A DNA stretch of 64,000 nucleotides from Cherax quadricarinatus (lineage: Eukaryota; Arthropoda; Malacostraca; Decapoda; Parastacidae), in the NCBI RefSeq assembly GCF_038502225.1, contig NW_027195516.1, positions 1 to 64,000 on the forward strand. Reading direction: 5' to 3'. The notes beneath the pieces were generated by a model. It ran no database searches. It saw only the letters and a list, made by a program, of their open reading frames with translations, and was not told the origin of the DNA. Every line of letters starts with the position of its first letter. Position 1 is the stretch's first letter. Shown here piece by piece: positions 1-10,086 of this stretch. The position numbers were made by a program, and so were the translations under genes.

Positions 1-1
1 G

Positions 2-2209
2 GGACATGAAACCTCCCACTATCGTCCCATTGCTCTTACCAGTGCAGTTTGCAAAGTAATGGAACGCCTAGTAAATAGACGTTTAGTGTGGTATTTAGAG
101 ACACACAACAGTCTCTCCACTCGTCAATATGGCTTTCGTAAGGGACGTTCTACCATAGACCCCTTACTACGCTTGGATACGTATGTTCGTAATGCCTTTG
201 CGAATAACCACTCAGTTGTTGCCATATTTTTTGACCTTGAGAAGGCATATGACACAACTTGGAGTTATAATATTTTTGCCCAAGCCCACTCCTTAGGCCT
301 TCGAGGCAATCTAACATCCTTCCTTAAGAACTTTTTAAATGACAGGCATTTCCGTGTTCGGGTTAATAATGTGCTCTCCCCGGACTTTATCCAAGCTGAA
401 GGTGTCCCCCAGGGATGTGTTCCGAGCACAACACTTTTTCTCCTCGCTATTAATGATTTGGCCTCTAGTCTTCCATCAAATATTTGGTCATCACTCTATG
501 TTGATGACTTTGCTATTGCCTGTGCAGGCGCCGACTGTCACCTCCTTACAGTTTCTCTCCAACATGCAGTCGACCGTGTTTCCAATTGGGCCACCACACG
601 TGGGTTTAAATTTTCCAGCACTAAAACCCACCAAATCACTTTCACTAGACGCTCTGTCATCTCCGATCATCCTTTGTACCTCTATGGCTCCCGTATCCCT
701 GAACGTGATACAGTCAAGTTTCTGGGCCTCCTCTTTGATCGTAGGTTATCCTGGAAACTTCACATTACCTCTCTGAAGGCAACTTGTCACAGCCGGCTGA
801 ACCTTCTTAAAACCCTTGCTCATCTTTCGTGGGGAGCTGATCGTCGAACCCTCCTTCGCCTACATTCCACCCTTATTTTATCGAAACTTGATTATGGTGA
901 CCAGATCTATTCAGCGGCATCTCCTGCTACTCTCTCTAGCCTTAACCCCATTCATCACCAAGGATTACGTTTATGCCTTGGTGCTTTCCGCTCTTTCCCT
1001 GTCGAGAGCCTCTATGCAGAAGCGAACGTTCCATCCTTATCCGATCGCCGTGATGCCCATTGCCTGCGCTACTATGTACGCTCTCATGATCTCCGCAATC
1101 CTTCCATTTATAGAATGGTCACTGATATTAGTAGACATTCTTTATTTGTTCGCCGCCCCTGTTTACTCTGTCCCTTCTCTCTTCGCCTTCATTCGCTCTT
1201 GTCTTCTCTTCAACTACCACCTTTCTATGTACATGTAGCATCTCACTTTTCCCTACCCCCCTGGGAAGTTCCAGCTGTTCGAGTCTGTTCTTTCTCCCTC
1301 CCTTGCTCGAAAGCCCAACTGTCTACGGTCGCTTCCTGCTCTCTTTTTCTTGACCACTTTCACTCTCATTCTCATGCCATTGCTGTGTACACAGATGGCT
1401 CTAAGTCTTCTGACGGCATAGGATTCGCAGCAGTGTTTCCGGACAGCGTCGTACAAGGGCATTTACTATCTTCGGCTAGTATTTTTACTGCTGAATTATA
1501 TGCCATCCTTACAGCACTTATCCGTATTGCATCTATGCCTGTGTCATCATTTGTGGTTGTCTCAGACTCCCTTAGTGCTTTACAGGCTATACAAAAATTT
1601 GATACACCTCACCCCTTAGTCCTCCGTATCCAACTTTGGCTACGCCGCATCTTTACCAAGCATAAAGATATTGTTTTTTGTTGGGTCCCTGGTCATGTTG
1701 ACGTACAGGGCAATGAACAGGCAGACACTGCTGCGCGGTCAGCAGTACATGACCTACCAGTTTCTTATAGAGGTATTCCATTTACGGACTATTTTGCTGC
1801 AATATCTTCCCACCTTCACACCCGTTGGCAACAACGTTGGTCTACTATGCTCGGCAACAAACTTCAGTCTATTAAACCGAGTATAGGTTACTGGCCGTCT
1901 TCTTATCACCAGTGTCGAGGTTGGGAGACTACTCTCTCTCGTCTTCGCATTGGCCATACTCGTCTTACTCATGGATATCTCATGGAGAGGCGTCTTGCTC
2001 CTCTCTGTGAGAATTGCCAAGCTCCATTATCAGTCAGCCACATTCTGTTGGACTGCCCACTTTATCAACGAGCACGCAGAATTTACCTCTGTCGTCGTCT
2101 TCGCTCCGCTGCTCTCTCTTTACCTTCCCTTCTCGCTGATGGACCCACCTTTCATCCGGACTCTCTCATTGACTTTTTGACAACGACTGACTTACTTCAC
2201 AAATTCTGA
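2..2209 (+). CDS. LINE-I ORF2, RT-RNase H polyprotein (5' partial)
   Basis: Reverse transcriptase-RNase H protein that copies the element RNA at the nicked target. The frame is open from base 2 (HYRPIALTS just before the first ATG at 59), so the true start is outside the window. Counting from the ATG at 59, the RT palm has FFDLEKAYD, the GVPQGC block and the catalytic YVDD at residues 147-150. RNase H follows with D446 (YTDGS), E479 (TAELYA), D503 (VSDS) and D556 (EQADTAA), so all four acidic residues are present. A C-terminal zinc knuckle reads CENC, then H seven residues later, then C. No stop or frameshift was seen, so this 3' part of ORF2 could still encode protein. The endonuclease, if any, lies upstream. 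Product assignment is firm; clade is moderate. Confidence 0.9.
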   Translation, partial: GHETSHYRPIALTSAVCKVMERLVNRRLVWYLETHNSLSTRQYGFRKGRSTIDPLLRLDTYVRNAFANNHSVVAIFFDLEKAYDTTWSYNIFAQAHSLGLRGNLTSFLKNFLNDRHFRVRVNNVLSPDFIQAEGVPQGCVPSTTLFLLAINDLASSLPSNIWSSLYVDDFAIACAGADCHLLTVSLQHAVDRVSNWATTRGFKFSSTKTHQITFTRRSVISDHPLYLYGSRIPERDTVKFLGLLFDRRLSWKLHITSLKATCHSRLNLLKTLAHLSWGADRRTLLRLHSTLILSKLDYGDQIYSAASPATLSSLNPIHHQGLRLCLGAFRSFPVESLYAEANVPSLSDRRDAHCLRYYVRSHDLRNPSIYRMVTDISRHSLFVRRPCLLCPFSLRLHSLLSSLQLPPFYVHVASHFSLPPWEVPAVRVCSFSLPCSKAQLSTVASCSLFLDHFHSHSHAIAVYTDGSKSSDGIGFAAVFPDSVVQGHLLSSASIFTAELYAILTALIRIASMPVSSFVVVSDSLSALQAIQKFDTPHPLVLRIQLWLRRIFTKHKDIVFCWVPGHVDVQGNEQADTAARSAVHDLPVSYRGIPFTDYFAAISSHLHTRWQQRWSTMLGNKLQSIKPSIGYWPSSYHQCRGWETTLSRLRIGHTRLTHGYLMERRLAPLCENCQAPLSVSHILLDCPLYQRARRIYLCRRLRSAALSLPSLLADGPTFHPDSLIDFLTTTDLLHKF

Positions 2210-2352
2210 TACCTTCAGCCCTTTCTACTTCAATCTCTTGCTACCTTCTACCCCCGTACTATCCCCTGCCCCGCTGTTTTCTGTAACCTGCTGATCATCC
2301 CCCCTCCCTTCTGCCATCCTATTCCCTTGCTTCCTTCCCTACCCTGCAGCGC

Positions 2353-2400
2353 TGTATAGCCCTTGTGGCTTAGCGCTTCTTTTTGATTATAATAATAATA
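2353..2400 (+). other. LINE-I 3' terminal signature and TAA tail
   Basis: The last bases contain CCTTGTGGCTTAGCGC, then TTTTTGATTA and repeated TAA triplets. The same block occurs inverted at 40183-40232 with flanking target site duplications, so it is very likely the 3' recognition end used by the LINE-I RT. Confidence 0.8.
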
Positions 2401-2566
2401 ATCTATGCGCTCCATTTAAAGCCACTCCATATAATTCTCCATCTTGAATTCCATACGTCTCTCTGATGATCTTAGGTAAGAGAACCTGCGTTGAACTAGG
2501 TGAAATCGTCCCCGGGAGAAGCTCAATACCAATAGTATTAATGCGGCGCCTATGACAAACCGCCAT
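2401..2566 (-). pseudogene. LINE-T ORF1 N-terminal fragment, unit 1
   Basis: Read on the minus strand from the ATG at 2566, 55 codons are open and match the start of the plus-strand LINE-T ORF1. Shared features are MA....RRRINT, LLP.IIR.TYGI and YGVALNG at the same spacing. The frame then runs into the TAA tail of LINE-I and stops. Upstream on the minus strand, 2566-2696 matches the LINE-T 5' UTR up to CATTGTCCTCATCGC, its 5' terminus. It is an ORF1 start cut off after 55 codons and cannot encode a working protein. Confidence 0.8.
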
Positions 2567-2945
2567 GTTGACAGCAGTAATTTTCCTGAGGTGTCAACAG
2601 AGGCGCAACAGCACCACCTCGCACCACTGCAGCCAGGATACTGAGTAGCGTCTGCGCAGTAGGTCCACACGGCCCGAGAGCGATGAGGACAATGATATAT
2701 GTGTACCTAACCCTTTCTCAAAATGAAGGCTCACTAATGGATTATCCGCTTAAGTAAATTGCCTCACCAGTTCTATGGGCATATTACGTTTTGAAAAGAT
2801 CATTCAATTCTTGTGAATGAGTCGTATCCCGTTTAACCCTTTATTTGAGCAGGAAATCACCCCAAATGAAGGAGGGCAAAGAGTCTTAGCTACCTATAAC
2901 TTATCTGCAGATCTCAATATTTCCAATAATACTATAAAAATAATA

Positions 2946-3111
2946 ATCTATGCGCTCCATTTAAAGCCACTCCATATAATTCTCCATCTTGAATTCCATA
3001 CGTCTCTCTGATGATCTTAGGTAAGAGAACCTGCGCTGAACTAGGCGACATCGTCCCCGGGAGAAGCTCAATACCAATAGTATTAATGCGGCGCCTATGA
3101 CAAACCGCCAT
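2946..3111 (-). pseudogene. LINE-T ORF1 N-terminal fragment, unit 2
   Basis: Second copy of the same 55-codon fragment, start ATG at 3111 on the minus strand. It differs from unit 1 by two amino-acid changes around residues 21-26 (TMSPSSAQ here, TISPSSTQ in unit 1). The LINE-T-like 5' UTR extends to about 3241. It arose by the 545-bp tandem duplication, not by a second retrotransposition, because the flank is duplicated with it. Confidence 0.8.
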
Positions 3112-3485
3112 GTTGACAGCAGTAATTTTCCTGAGGTGTCAACAGAGGCGCAACAGCACCACCTCGCACCACTGCAGCCAGGATACTGAGTAGCGTCTGC
3201 ACAGTAGGTCCACACGGCCCGAGAGCGATGAGGACAATGATATATGTGTACCTAACCCTTTCTCAAAATGAAGGCTCACTAATGGATTATCCACTTAAGT
3301 AAATTGCCTCACCAGTTCTATGGGCATATTACGTTTTGAAAAGATCATTCAATTCTTGTGAATGAGTCGTATCCCGTTTAACCCTTTATTTGAGCAGGAA
3401 ATCACCCCAAATGAAGGAGGGCAAAGAGTCTTAGCTACCTATAACTTATCTGCAGATCTCAATATTTCCAATAATACTATAAAAA

Positions 3486-3745
3486 CATCGACTAATAATT
3501 AAACGTCTAAGTTCAAGAAAAACATTAAATAATCATGTCTTTGTGGGGCTACACCGAGTATTCAACAATTTATTCGACGTTCATCACACGCACACATTGG
3601 CATGCTCTCTCAAACAGTTAACTGGTAATTCAGAATGGAGAAGTTCTAGCTCCCAATTATGCTAATAACTGTGCAGTTCAGTCAAACAGTAACGTGAGAG
3701 TTAGTCTCCTTAGCTGAGGTGTGCTTGTACTGAACACTCTCATAA
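3486..3745. other. Unannotated spacer
   Basis: About 260 bases of AT-rich sequence between the tandem duplication and the LINE-T target site. No ORF, repeat or RNA gene was recognised. Confidence 0.6.
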
Positions 3746-3760
3746 TTAATAAACTTATCA
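3746..3760 (+). repeat. Target site duplication, left copy (LINE-T)
   Basis: TTAATAAACTTATCA lies just before the element 5' end and recurs with one mismatch right after the poly(A) at 10087-10101 (TTAATAAACTTGTCA). The last three bases could belong to the element end instead. Confidence 0.85.
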
Positions 3761-3888
3761 TTGTCCTCATCGCCTCCGAGCCGTGTGGACAAGCTGCGCA
3801 GACGCTCCTGTTTTGAGTTTGTTTTTGCGCAGTTTACCTGATTGAGCTGCCCCTAGCGTTGGTTGGTGGAAACTTTATTTTCTCCAAC

Positions 3889-5148
3889 ATGGCGCTGAAT
3901 AGCAGAAGAAGAATCAACACTGCCTGCATTGAGATGATCCGTGGTGCTGTCACAGGATCCAACATGGATTTATTATTACCAGCGATCATTCGAGATACCT
4001 ATGGTATAGCAAATGAGGAGATATGTGGTGTCGCATTAAATGGAATGACAAGAATCTTCGTTAAAATGACGTCTGCACAAGTCTACGAGGCAGTGGTCGA
4101 CAAGTATCAGGAGACCATCATACCGGTTAATACAGCTGTGTCGGTGAGACTCCATGATGTATCTCGACATTACACTTGGGTGAAAATCAGGAATGTGCCT
4201 TTTGAGGCGACTGATTTTGATATTACCAGTGAACTGCGTACTTATGGGACGGTTCACGTAGCCACAGCAGGGAGATGGGCAACTGGACCGTATGCAGGTG
4301 CGCTGGAAGGCGCGTATACAGTTAAAATGACTCTTCGACACCCTATTCCTTCATATATTGTGTTGAAAGAATTACGGACTCAAGTCTATGTAACGTATGT
4401 GGGGCAACAACGTATGTGTCGGCAATGTGGGTCATATGACCACATCGCGGCGCAGTGTGGGAAACGAAGTGGGTACCCGGCACAACAGCAACGGCAACAG
4501 CAGCAACAGCAGCCAGTGGACGAGGTAGGCGATGAGCGAGAACAGTCTCTTGCTACACCGCCCCAACAACGGTTGTCATGGAGTGAGGAGGTGGACAAAG
4601 AAAAGGAGCTCGAATCGCCAATTGTAACGCTTCAAGGAGAATCTCAGTCATTGGACATACATAAGGTTTTTGAGGAGAGACTACCTAATATGGGTGAAGA
4701 AGTGGCGGCGTCTTTGGTAAAGGCGTTGGATGACTTGTTAGAGGAATCGGTCCTAGATCAGGTGGAAGACCCAGGCTTAGTTCTGGGGACGGCTGTGAAT
4801 GATGGTATGGCAGAAGATGACGGTTTGTCGACGAGAGAGTCTAAAGGATTGAAGGTGCATGCAGTAGAGGTGGAGGTGCATCAGGACGGTGCTTCAGATG
4901 TCAAAATGCTGGTGGAGGGCGGGACACGAAAGAGGACTGCAGCATCATCGGATTCTGATGATGTGCTAACTCCTGCCCAACGCCCTGGGAAAAAGTCTTG
5001 GGTGGAGGTACAGAAGAGAGGGAATGGTGAACCCAAGGATCAAGGGATTGCAAAGGTGATTCCCAACAAAGGGGGGAGGGACAGAGGTGTTGCAAAACGA
5101 ACTGGGGTAAAGTCAATGCCGGGGACAAAAGGAAAACCCATTTGTTGA
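3889..5148 (+). CDS. LINE-T ORF1, CCHC zinc-knuckle RNA-binding protein
   Basis: 419 residues from the ATG at 3889. An in-frame ATG at 3859 would add 10 residues, but the inverted relatives at 2566 and 3111 support MAL/MAV as the start (AACATGGCG shared). LINE ORF1 proteins coat the element RNA in an RNP. The N-terminal half (to about residue 185) is globular and may be an RRM-like fold, which is inferred. The zinc knuckle CRQCGSYDHIAAQC (CX2CX4HX4C) follows at about residues 175-190, then a glutamine-rich stretch near residue 205, then a long acidic, low-complexity tail ending in basic residues. ORF2's frame overlaps its last 38 bases. The reading frame is intact. Confidence 0.85.
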   Translation: MALNSRRRINTACIEMIRGAVTGSNMDLLLPAIIRDTYGIANEEICGVALNGMTRIFVKMTSAQVYEAVVDKYQETIIPVNTAVSVRLHDVSRHYTWVKIRNVPFEATDFDITSELRTYGTVHVATAGRWATGPYAGALEGAYTVKMTLRHPIPSYIVLKELRTQVYVTYVGQQRMCRQCGSYDHIAAQCGKRSGYPAQQQRQQQQQQPVDEVGDEREQSLATPPQQRLSWSEEVDKEKELESPIVTLQGESQSLDIHKVFEERLPNMGEEVAASLVKALDDLLEESVLDQVEDPGLVLGTAVNDGMAEDDGLSTRESKGLKVHAVEVEVHQDGASDVKMLVEGGTRKRTAASSDSDDVLTPAQRPGKKSWVEVQKRGNGEPKDQGIAKVIPNKGGRDRGVAKRTGVKSMPGTKGKPIC

Positions 5149-8100
5149 ATTCAAGTGTTTTACTATAAATATTAACGGGTTGAGAGCTGAGAGGAAGCTT
5201 AAGTGGTTTAATGAGTATTTGGTGCGACTTGGTGTGGATGTGGTATTCTTACGGGAACATAATTTTAGGCCTGGTTATGAGTTGGATATGAGTGGTTATA
5301 ATGTGTACATGGAACATGCGACACGTTTGAAAGGTGGGGCTGCCATTTTGGTAAAGGAAACTAGCCCGTTTATAGTAAGGCGTAGTGAAGGGGGGGAGGG
5401 GAGGGTAATTAGAGTGGATGGAACTTGGGGTAGGGTTCCCATTAGTTTAGTATGTGTATATGGTCCGGCTGAGGGTGACGTGAGTATTAAAACTAAATTT
5501 GTTCGGGACGTGCTGGTCTATTTTTTACGTGGTTTACCGAATGTTGCAATAATAGGCGGAGATTGGAATTGCGTGATACGTCGTAAAGATGTGGAGCCCA
5601 GAGGTGCGGGGTGTTGTTTGGGTATATTGGGGGATATATTGACCGGGGTGGGGTTAAAGGATGTGTGTGGGGGGGGAGGGATGGTAGAGCATACCTTCAT
5701 TAAACGAGGTTATGCGGCGAGGTTGGACCGAATGTACGTGCCTTGTGCGGTTACTGTGCGGAGGGTGAATGTGATAGATGTGGTTTTTTCGGATCATAGA
5801 GGAGTGGTAATAGATGTGGATATTAAGGGTGTGCCTCGGAGGGGTCCATCATTTTGGAAATTGAATGTAAAGTTATTAAAGGAAGAGGATAGTCTTTTGT
5901 CTTTTGGACATATGTGGGATCGTTTAGTGGTAGAAGCACCAGGGGATGTTGCCATGGTTAATTGGTGGGAAACAATAGCTAAAAAGCGTATTAAGGAATA
6001 TTATATTAATCGAGGGAAGAGATATAATCAGTTACAATACGGTTTTCAAAAATATTTAGAGGGGCAGTTGCGCGACTGTTATGCACAAATTAATGCTAAT
6101 TATCCTGTTATTGAAATTGAAAGTTTGAAGGAAAATATCCGGAATTTACAAAATGAGAGGTTTGATGGGGAAAGGCTTAAGGGCGGGATTGAGGAGGTTT
6201 TGTGGGGAGATCGGCCGTCGGCGTGTGTGTTGCGGAGTCAACACACACGTCGCAAGGCAATGGAGTTAATGGGGTTGAATGTTCAGGTAGGTATGCAAGG
6301 GTATAAAGTGGACCAGGTGTTGACGACGACTGAGGGTATGAGTGGGTATATTGATGCTTGGGTTAAGTTGAAAACGCAAAGTGTGGGAATAAGCGAAATA
6401 GCATTACAGTCAATTGGAAGGTTTGTGCAGTGTGAGTTGACAGAGCATGATCGATTCGTTTTGGAAGGGCCGATAACGGAGTGCGAGACATGGGAAGCTT
6501 TATCCGGGGCGCAATTAGGTAAGGCACCGAGAATTGATGGGTTGCCCAGTGACTTTTATCTCCAAAATTGGAGCGTTTTAAAAGAATTTTTGGTAAGATT
6601 ATTCAATATCCTTAAGCGGGATCGGGTTTTAGGGGCACAGCAGCGGAGGGCTGTGGTCGTTCTAGTGCCTAAAGGTGAGCCATTAACAGTCAAAGACTAT
6701 CGTGCTATTTCGTTATTGTGTGGTGATTATAAGATTTTTGCAAGAATTTTAGCTAACAGAATAAAAAAGGTCCTGGGTAAAGTGATTGATAAGGGACAAT
6801 ATGGGGTGCCGGGAAGGTCTATGTATGACGGGCATGGTTTGATTAGAAGTTTTATTGAAGAAAGAGTAAAATTGGGAGTGGGGGGGGGTGTTTGCTATAG
6901 ATTAGGAGGCGGCATATGATAGTGTAGAAAGGGAAGCGTTATGGAAGATTATGAGATGGCAGGGGTTTGGAGAGGAAATTATATCATGGGCCAAATTAAT
7001 GTATCAAGATGCATCCTTGCGGGTGCAGGCAAATGGAAGGTTAGGAGAACAAATTCAGATGAGAAGGGGTCTACGTCAAGGTTGTCCCCTTTCACAAATA
7101 TTTTTTGCGTGTTTACAGGATCCCTTTTATAGAGGAATTAGGGTCTTATTGGCAGCAAATGGGGTTGGTGACGAAAGGGGTGGGGGGGCTGGCATTGTTG
7201 GATATGTTGATGACACAACGATTTTAGTAAGTGGTAACAGGGATTTGCCTCGGGTGGAAAAGTTAGTAAATGTTTTTGAAAAGGCTTCTGGCATGTCAAT
7301 TAATAAGGAGAAAACGAAGTATATGGATCTTGGGGATAGGTTAAGTGAGGAATGTGAAGTAGTTGAAAGGTGGAAAAAGGTGGACCAATTACTGATATGT
7401 GGGATCGTTTATGTAAGTGATATCAAGTTAGCACAACAAATAAATTCAGTGCGTATTTTAGATGGTGTACTGAAGCACATTAGTGGTTTACGAGCTGCAC
7501 ACTTAACTTTGCATCAAAGAGTAATTACAACGAATGTCCTATTATATAGTAATCTTTGGCATGTAGCAGCAATATATCCGATACTTCGTAGTGAGATACA
7601 AAGGTTACAAAAGCGCGTTTTTAGATTCATTTGGGGTACTGGAAGCGAATGGTTAAGTAGAGCGGTTGTCACACTCCCGGTTGGCCGAGGAGGGCTGGGT
7701 CTTATAGCTGTTGAAAAGAGGATTATGAGTGTGAATTTGAAACGTAGTTATAAGCGGGAGGGGGGGGGGCGAGGGAAGGCGGACTTCATAAGATGCGTCA
7801 GGACATGCAACGGTGGTGGGTGGGTAGGGAGTTCATAATCGGTGAGGAAATGTTACGGGTCATCATAAACATGAGCGATCCTTCACATATTAAATTGGGA
7901 AACCTTGATGGGGTGGAAGGTAAGGCAGTGGTAGAAGGGGTTTATCCGATGTATGATTGGCGTAATATCTGGGGGCGTTTGAACAAATTACGCTTAAAAC
8001 CTAAAGTACGAGAAGTAATGTATAGATTTTTACATGGGATCTTTCCGTCTGGAATGGTTTTATTCCATAAGAGAATACGGGAGGATGGGATATGCAAGGC

Positions 8101-8476
8101 TTGTGGTGGATGGGAGACTGTTTTCCATATAGTGTATTTTTGCGAATGTATTGAACTAATAAGGGTTTGGTTGGGTAAGGTAATAAGGTTAGTGGGAGGG
8201 GGGGGTTTGCAGGTGTTGAGGGTTTTAAGCTTAGACATAGGTGGGGTGAATCAGATGGTAGAGAATGCGGTAGGGTATATAATTACAGATTATATTTATA
8301 TGTCTTGGGCTATGAGAGGAGCGAACGTGTGTGAAAGAATTAATGCATTAACAGCAACTTTTTATAGGACAAAGTGTAGAAATAAGGAGGTGTATGGGGG
8401 GAGATGGGAGAGGGATTTAAGTGAGGGTTATAGGAATTTCACTTTACGGGATTTACGGGAGTTGAAAGGCATGTAA
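5111..8476 (+). pseudogene. LINE-T ORF2, EEP endonuclease-RT, frameshifted
   Basis: About 1,110 codons spread over three frames. The first frame (open from 5111, stop at 6919) has the EEP endonuclease: ININGLR, LREHN with the catalytic Glu, CVYGP, GGDWNC, LDRMYV and SDHRG; then the RT block YRAISLLCGDYKIF. A frameshift in the G-run near 6883-6890 leads to the second frame, where the expected DW.AAYD reads D-stop-EAAYD. This frame carries RQGCPLSQ and the catalytic YVDD (7203-7214). A second frameshift in the G-run near 7757-7768 leads to the third frame (7793-8476), with the C-terminal finger CKAC..H..C. No ATG lies between 5111 and 5180, so translation probably couples to ORF1. Both frameshifts fall in homopolymers, so sequencing error is possible for them, though not for the nonsense codon. 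Confidence 0.88.
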
Positions 8477-8799
8477 GGGGGATGAAATGGGGCTGGTTTC
8501 CTAGAATGGTCGGTAGCATGATGAGTTTGATGAATGTTATATGAGGTATGTCCGGGGTGCAATTTTAACATTATTTGTTCCGAGTGTGTCAAGTACAATA
8601 CAGTTATATTTGGAATTGTCGACTTATAACTATGTATGTGTATGTGTGTATATATATGCATGTGTTGTATGTGTGTGTGTATATGTGTATATATGTATGT
8701 ATGTATGTATATGTATGTATCTGTGTATGTATATGTGTATGTATGTATATGTATGTGTATATGTATATGTATATATGTATATGTACGTATATATGTATG

Positions 8800-8838
<39 letters not shown>

Positions 8839-10086
8839 GTATGTATATATATGTATATGTGTGTATTGTGTGTATGTTTACTTTCTTGTATATACCATTA
8901 ATGGTTTTTCTCATGAACATTTTCAATGATATTCAATACATATTTTCTATGCGCATTTATGATTTTGATACAATGTGTAAATGTCAAAATGGCTTTTTAT
9001 GTTTCAGTTTAATTTACAATGTATTTTTGTAAGCACAATTGATTTGGTGCCAATAGAAGCATAGTGTGTTTTGATATATTTGAGTATTGTTTTTCTTTTT
9101 AATTTGTGTAGATGGTGGCAATAATGTGTATGTAGTTTAAGATAATTACGAACCCTTGAAGTTGTAAGAATTGGATGAAGTTATTCGTGGTTGAGTTGAC
9201 GTAATATTATAACTGACGTTGGAAGTGATTGTGTTCAATTAGACAACATACTTCATATACTTATTTATATGTATGTACATGAATGGTAAATTGAAGTCTG
9301 ATTTTAAAGGTGAAGAATGGGTTTTCCTTTTTATTGTTCTTTTTTTTCTCTTTATGGTAATACAAGGTTGTATCATGTACACCAACAAATATGGTTAGAG
9401 GTATGTGGTAAAATTTTCGTGTTGATTAGACATTTATAATACAGATGAAATACTAGGCTTAGGTTAGGGTTAATTTATGATAATTGTGAAATGTTCTTTG
9501 ATTCAAACTGCTTTTTATTATACAAATTGGGTAGAATGTTTCTACGTATGGCATTATTGAAAAATGTTGAGCTGAATCTAATTGTAGGTACGATGTGTAA
9601 TGTACATGTGCACACCTGAGCGAGCAGCTGCGCGGACCGTGCAGTTCTCATGGACCTGTATGGTCGGTGTAGGTTTCGCTTGGATGTGTTCTTGACATCA
9701 GTGGTTAATTATCCTATATTTCTTTCCGTGTCCAGAGCAGAAGGAATTTAGTCTGTAACGAAATAATGAAAGTATACTTGTATTTTATTATTCTAGTGCA
9801 AATTAAGAGCAATGGATGATTAATTTGAGGAAGAGTTAATATAGGTTTGCATGTTTTTGGGAAAGTTAACTTATCCACATGTAGCTAGTATAGGACAATT
9901 TTAAGCTTCGGTATCTGATTTTATATGTAGGTAATAGTGGTCATATTTGTTATATTGTAATGTTATTCGTTAATGTTTCAATATCTAACGTAACGTTTTT
10001 TCAGTTATTGTTCATATATTTCATCTTTAGGGTTTTTCCTTTTGTCTATTGTCTATTGTTGGTTTTAAATAAAATATAAAAAAAAA
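8477..10086 (+). other. LINE-T 3' UTR and poly(A)
   Basis: 1.6 kb of T-rich non-coding sequence after the ORF2 stop. It contains a TATG/TA microsatellite and ends with GTTTTAAATAAAATAT (AATAAA signal) and poly(A). The copy at 54493-57976 ends with the same block. No further ORF was seen. Confidence 0.8.
8630..8875. repeat. TATG/TGTA/TA microsatellite
   Basis: Interrupted TATG, TGTA and pure TA repeats inside the LINE-T 3' UTR, about 150 bp after the ORF2 stop. The ORFs across it are low-complexity artefacts. The second LINE-T copy has a (TA)n/TATG tract at a comparable place (56716-56942). Confidence 0.95.

Larger units (their letters stand above)
1..2401 (+). mobile_element. LINE-I: non-LTR retrotransposon with RNase H, 3' part
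   Basis: This is the 3' part of an autonomous LINE whose 5' end lies before the window. It holds the RT, RNase H and C-terminal zinc-knuckle part of ORF2, then a short C/T-rich 3' UTR and a TAA-repeat tail. An RNase H domain downstream of RT with a (TAA)n tail is typical of the I superfamily (I, Nimb, Ingi and relatives); the exact clade is inferred. The tail runs into the 545-bp tandem duplication, whose first unit begins inside the TAA repeats. The last 50 bp of this family recur at 40183-40232 in reverse orientation as a separate insertion. Confidence 0.85.
2396..3485. repeat. Exact tandem duplication, 2 x 545 bp
   Basis: Units 2396-2940 and 2941-3485 are contiguous. By eye they differ at five positions (about 99% identity), four of them transitions. 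Each unit starts with a few bases of the LINE-I TAA tail, then an inverted 5' end of a LINE-T relative (about 300 bp), then about 244 bp of non-element flank ending in ACTATAAAAA. The left breakpoint lies in the LINE-I tail, so the duplication is younger than the LINE-I insertion. Confidence 0.9.
3761..10086 (+). mobile_element. LINE-T: full-length L1/Tx1-like non-LTR retrotransposon
   Basis: About 6.3 kb, bounded by a 15-bp target site duplication and ending in an AAATAAAATAT block followed by poly(A). It has a 5' UTR (about 128 bp), ORF1 with a CCHC knuckle, ORF2 with EEP endonuclease, RT and a C-terminal CCHC-type finger, and a 1.6-kb 3' UTR. There is no RNase H. The RT block YRAISLLCGDYKIFARILA and GRGLRQGCPLSQ resemble L1/Tx1-clade elements. 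A second copy lies at 54493-57976 with the same 3' terminus. The 5' end is supported by the inverted fragments at 2401-3241, which begin homology at the same bases. ORF2 has two frameshifts and a nonsense codon, so this copy is not autonomous as read. Confidence 0.88.

Noticed and set aside
2416..3215. Duplicate minus-strand ORFs beginning MWTYCADATQYPG
   Set aside because: They are in a different frame from the one that aligns with LINE-T ORF1 (MAVCHRRRINT). The aligned frame is the meaningful one.
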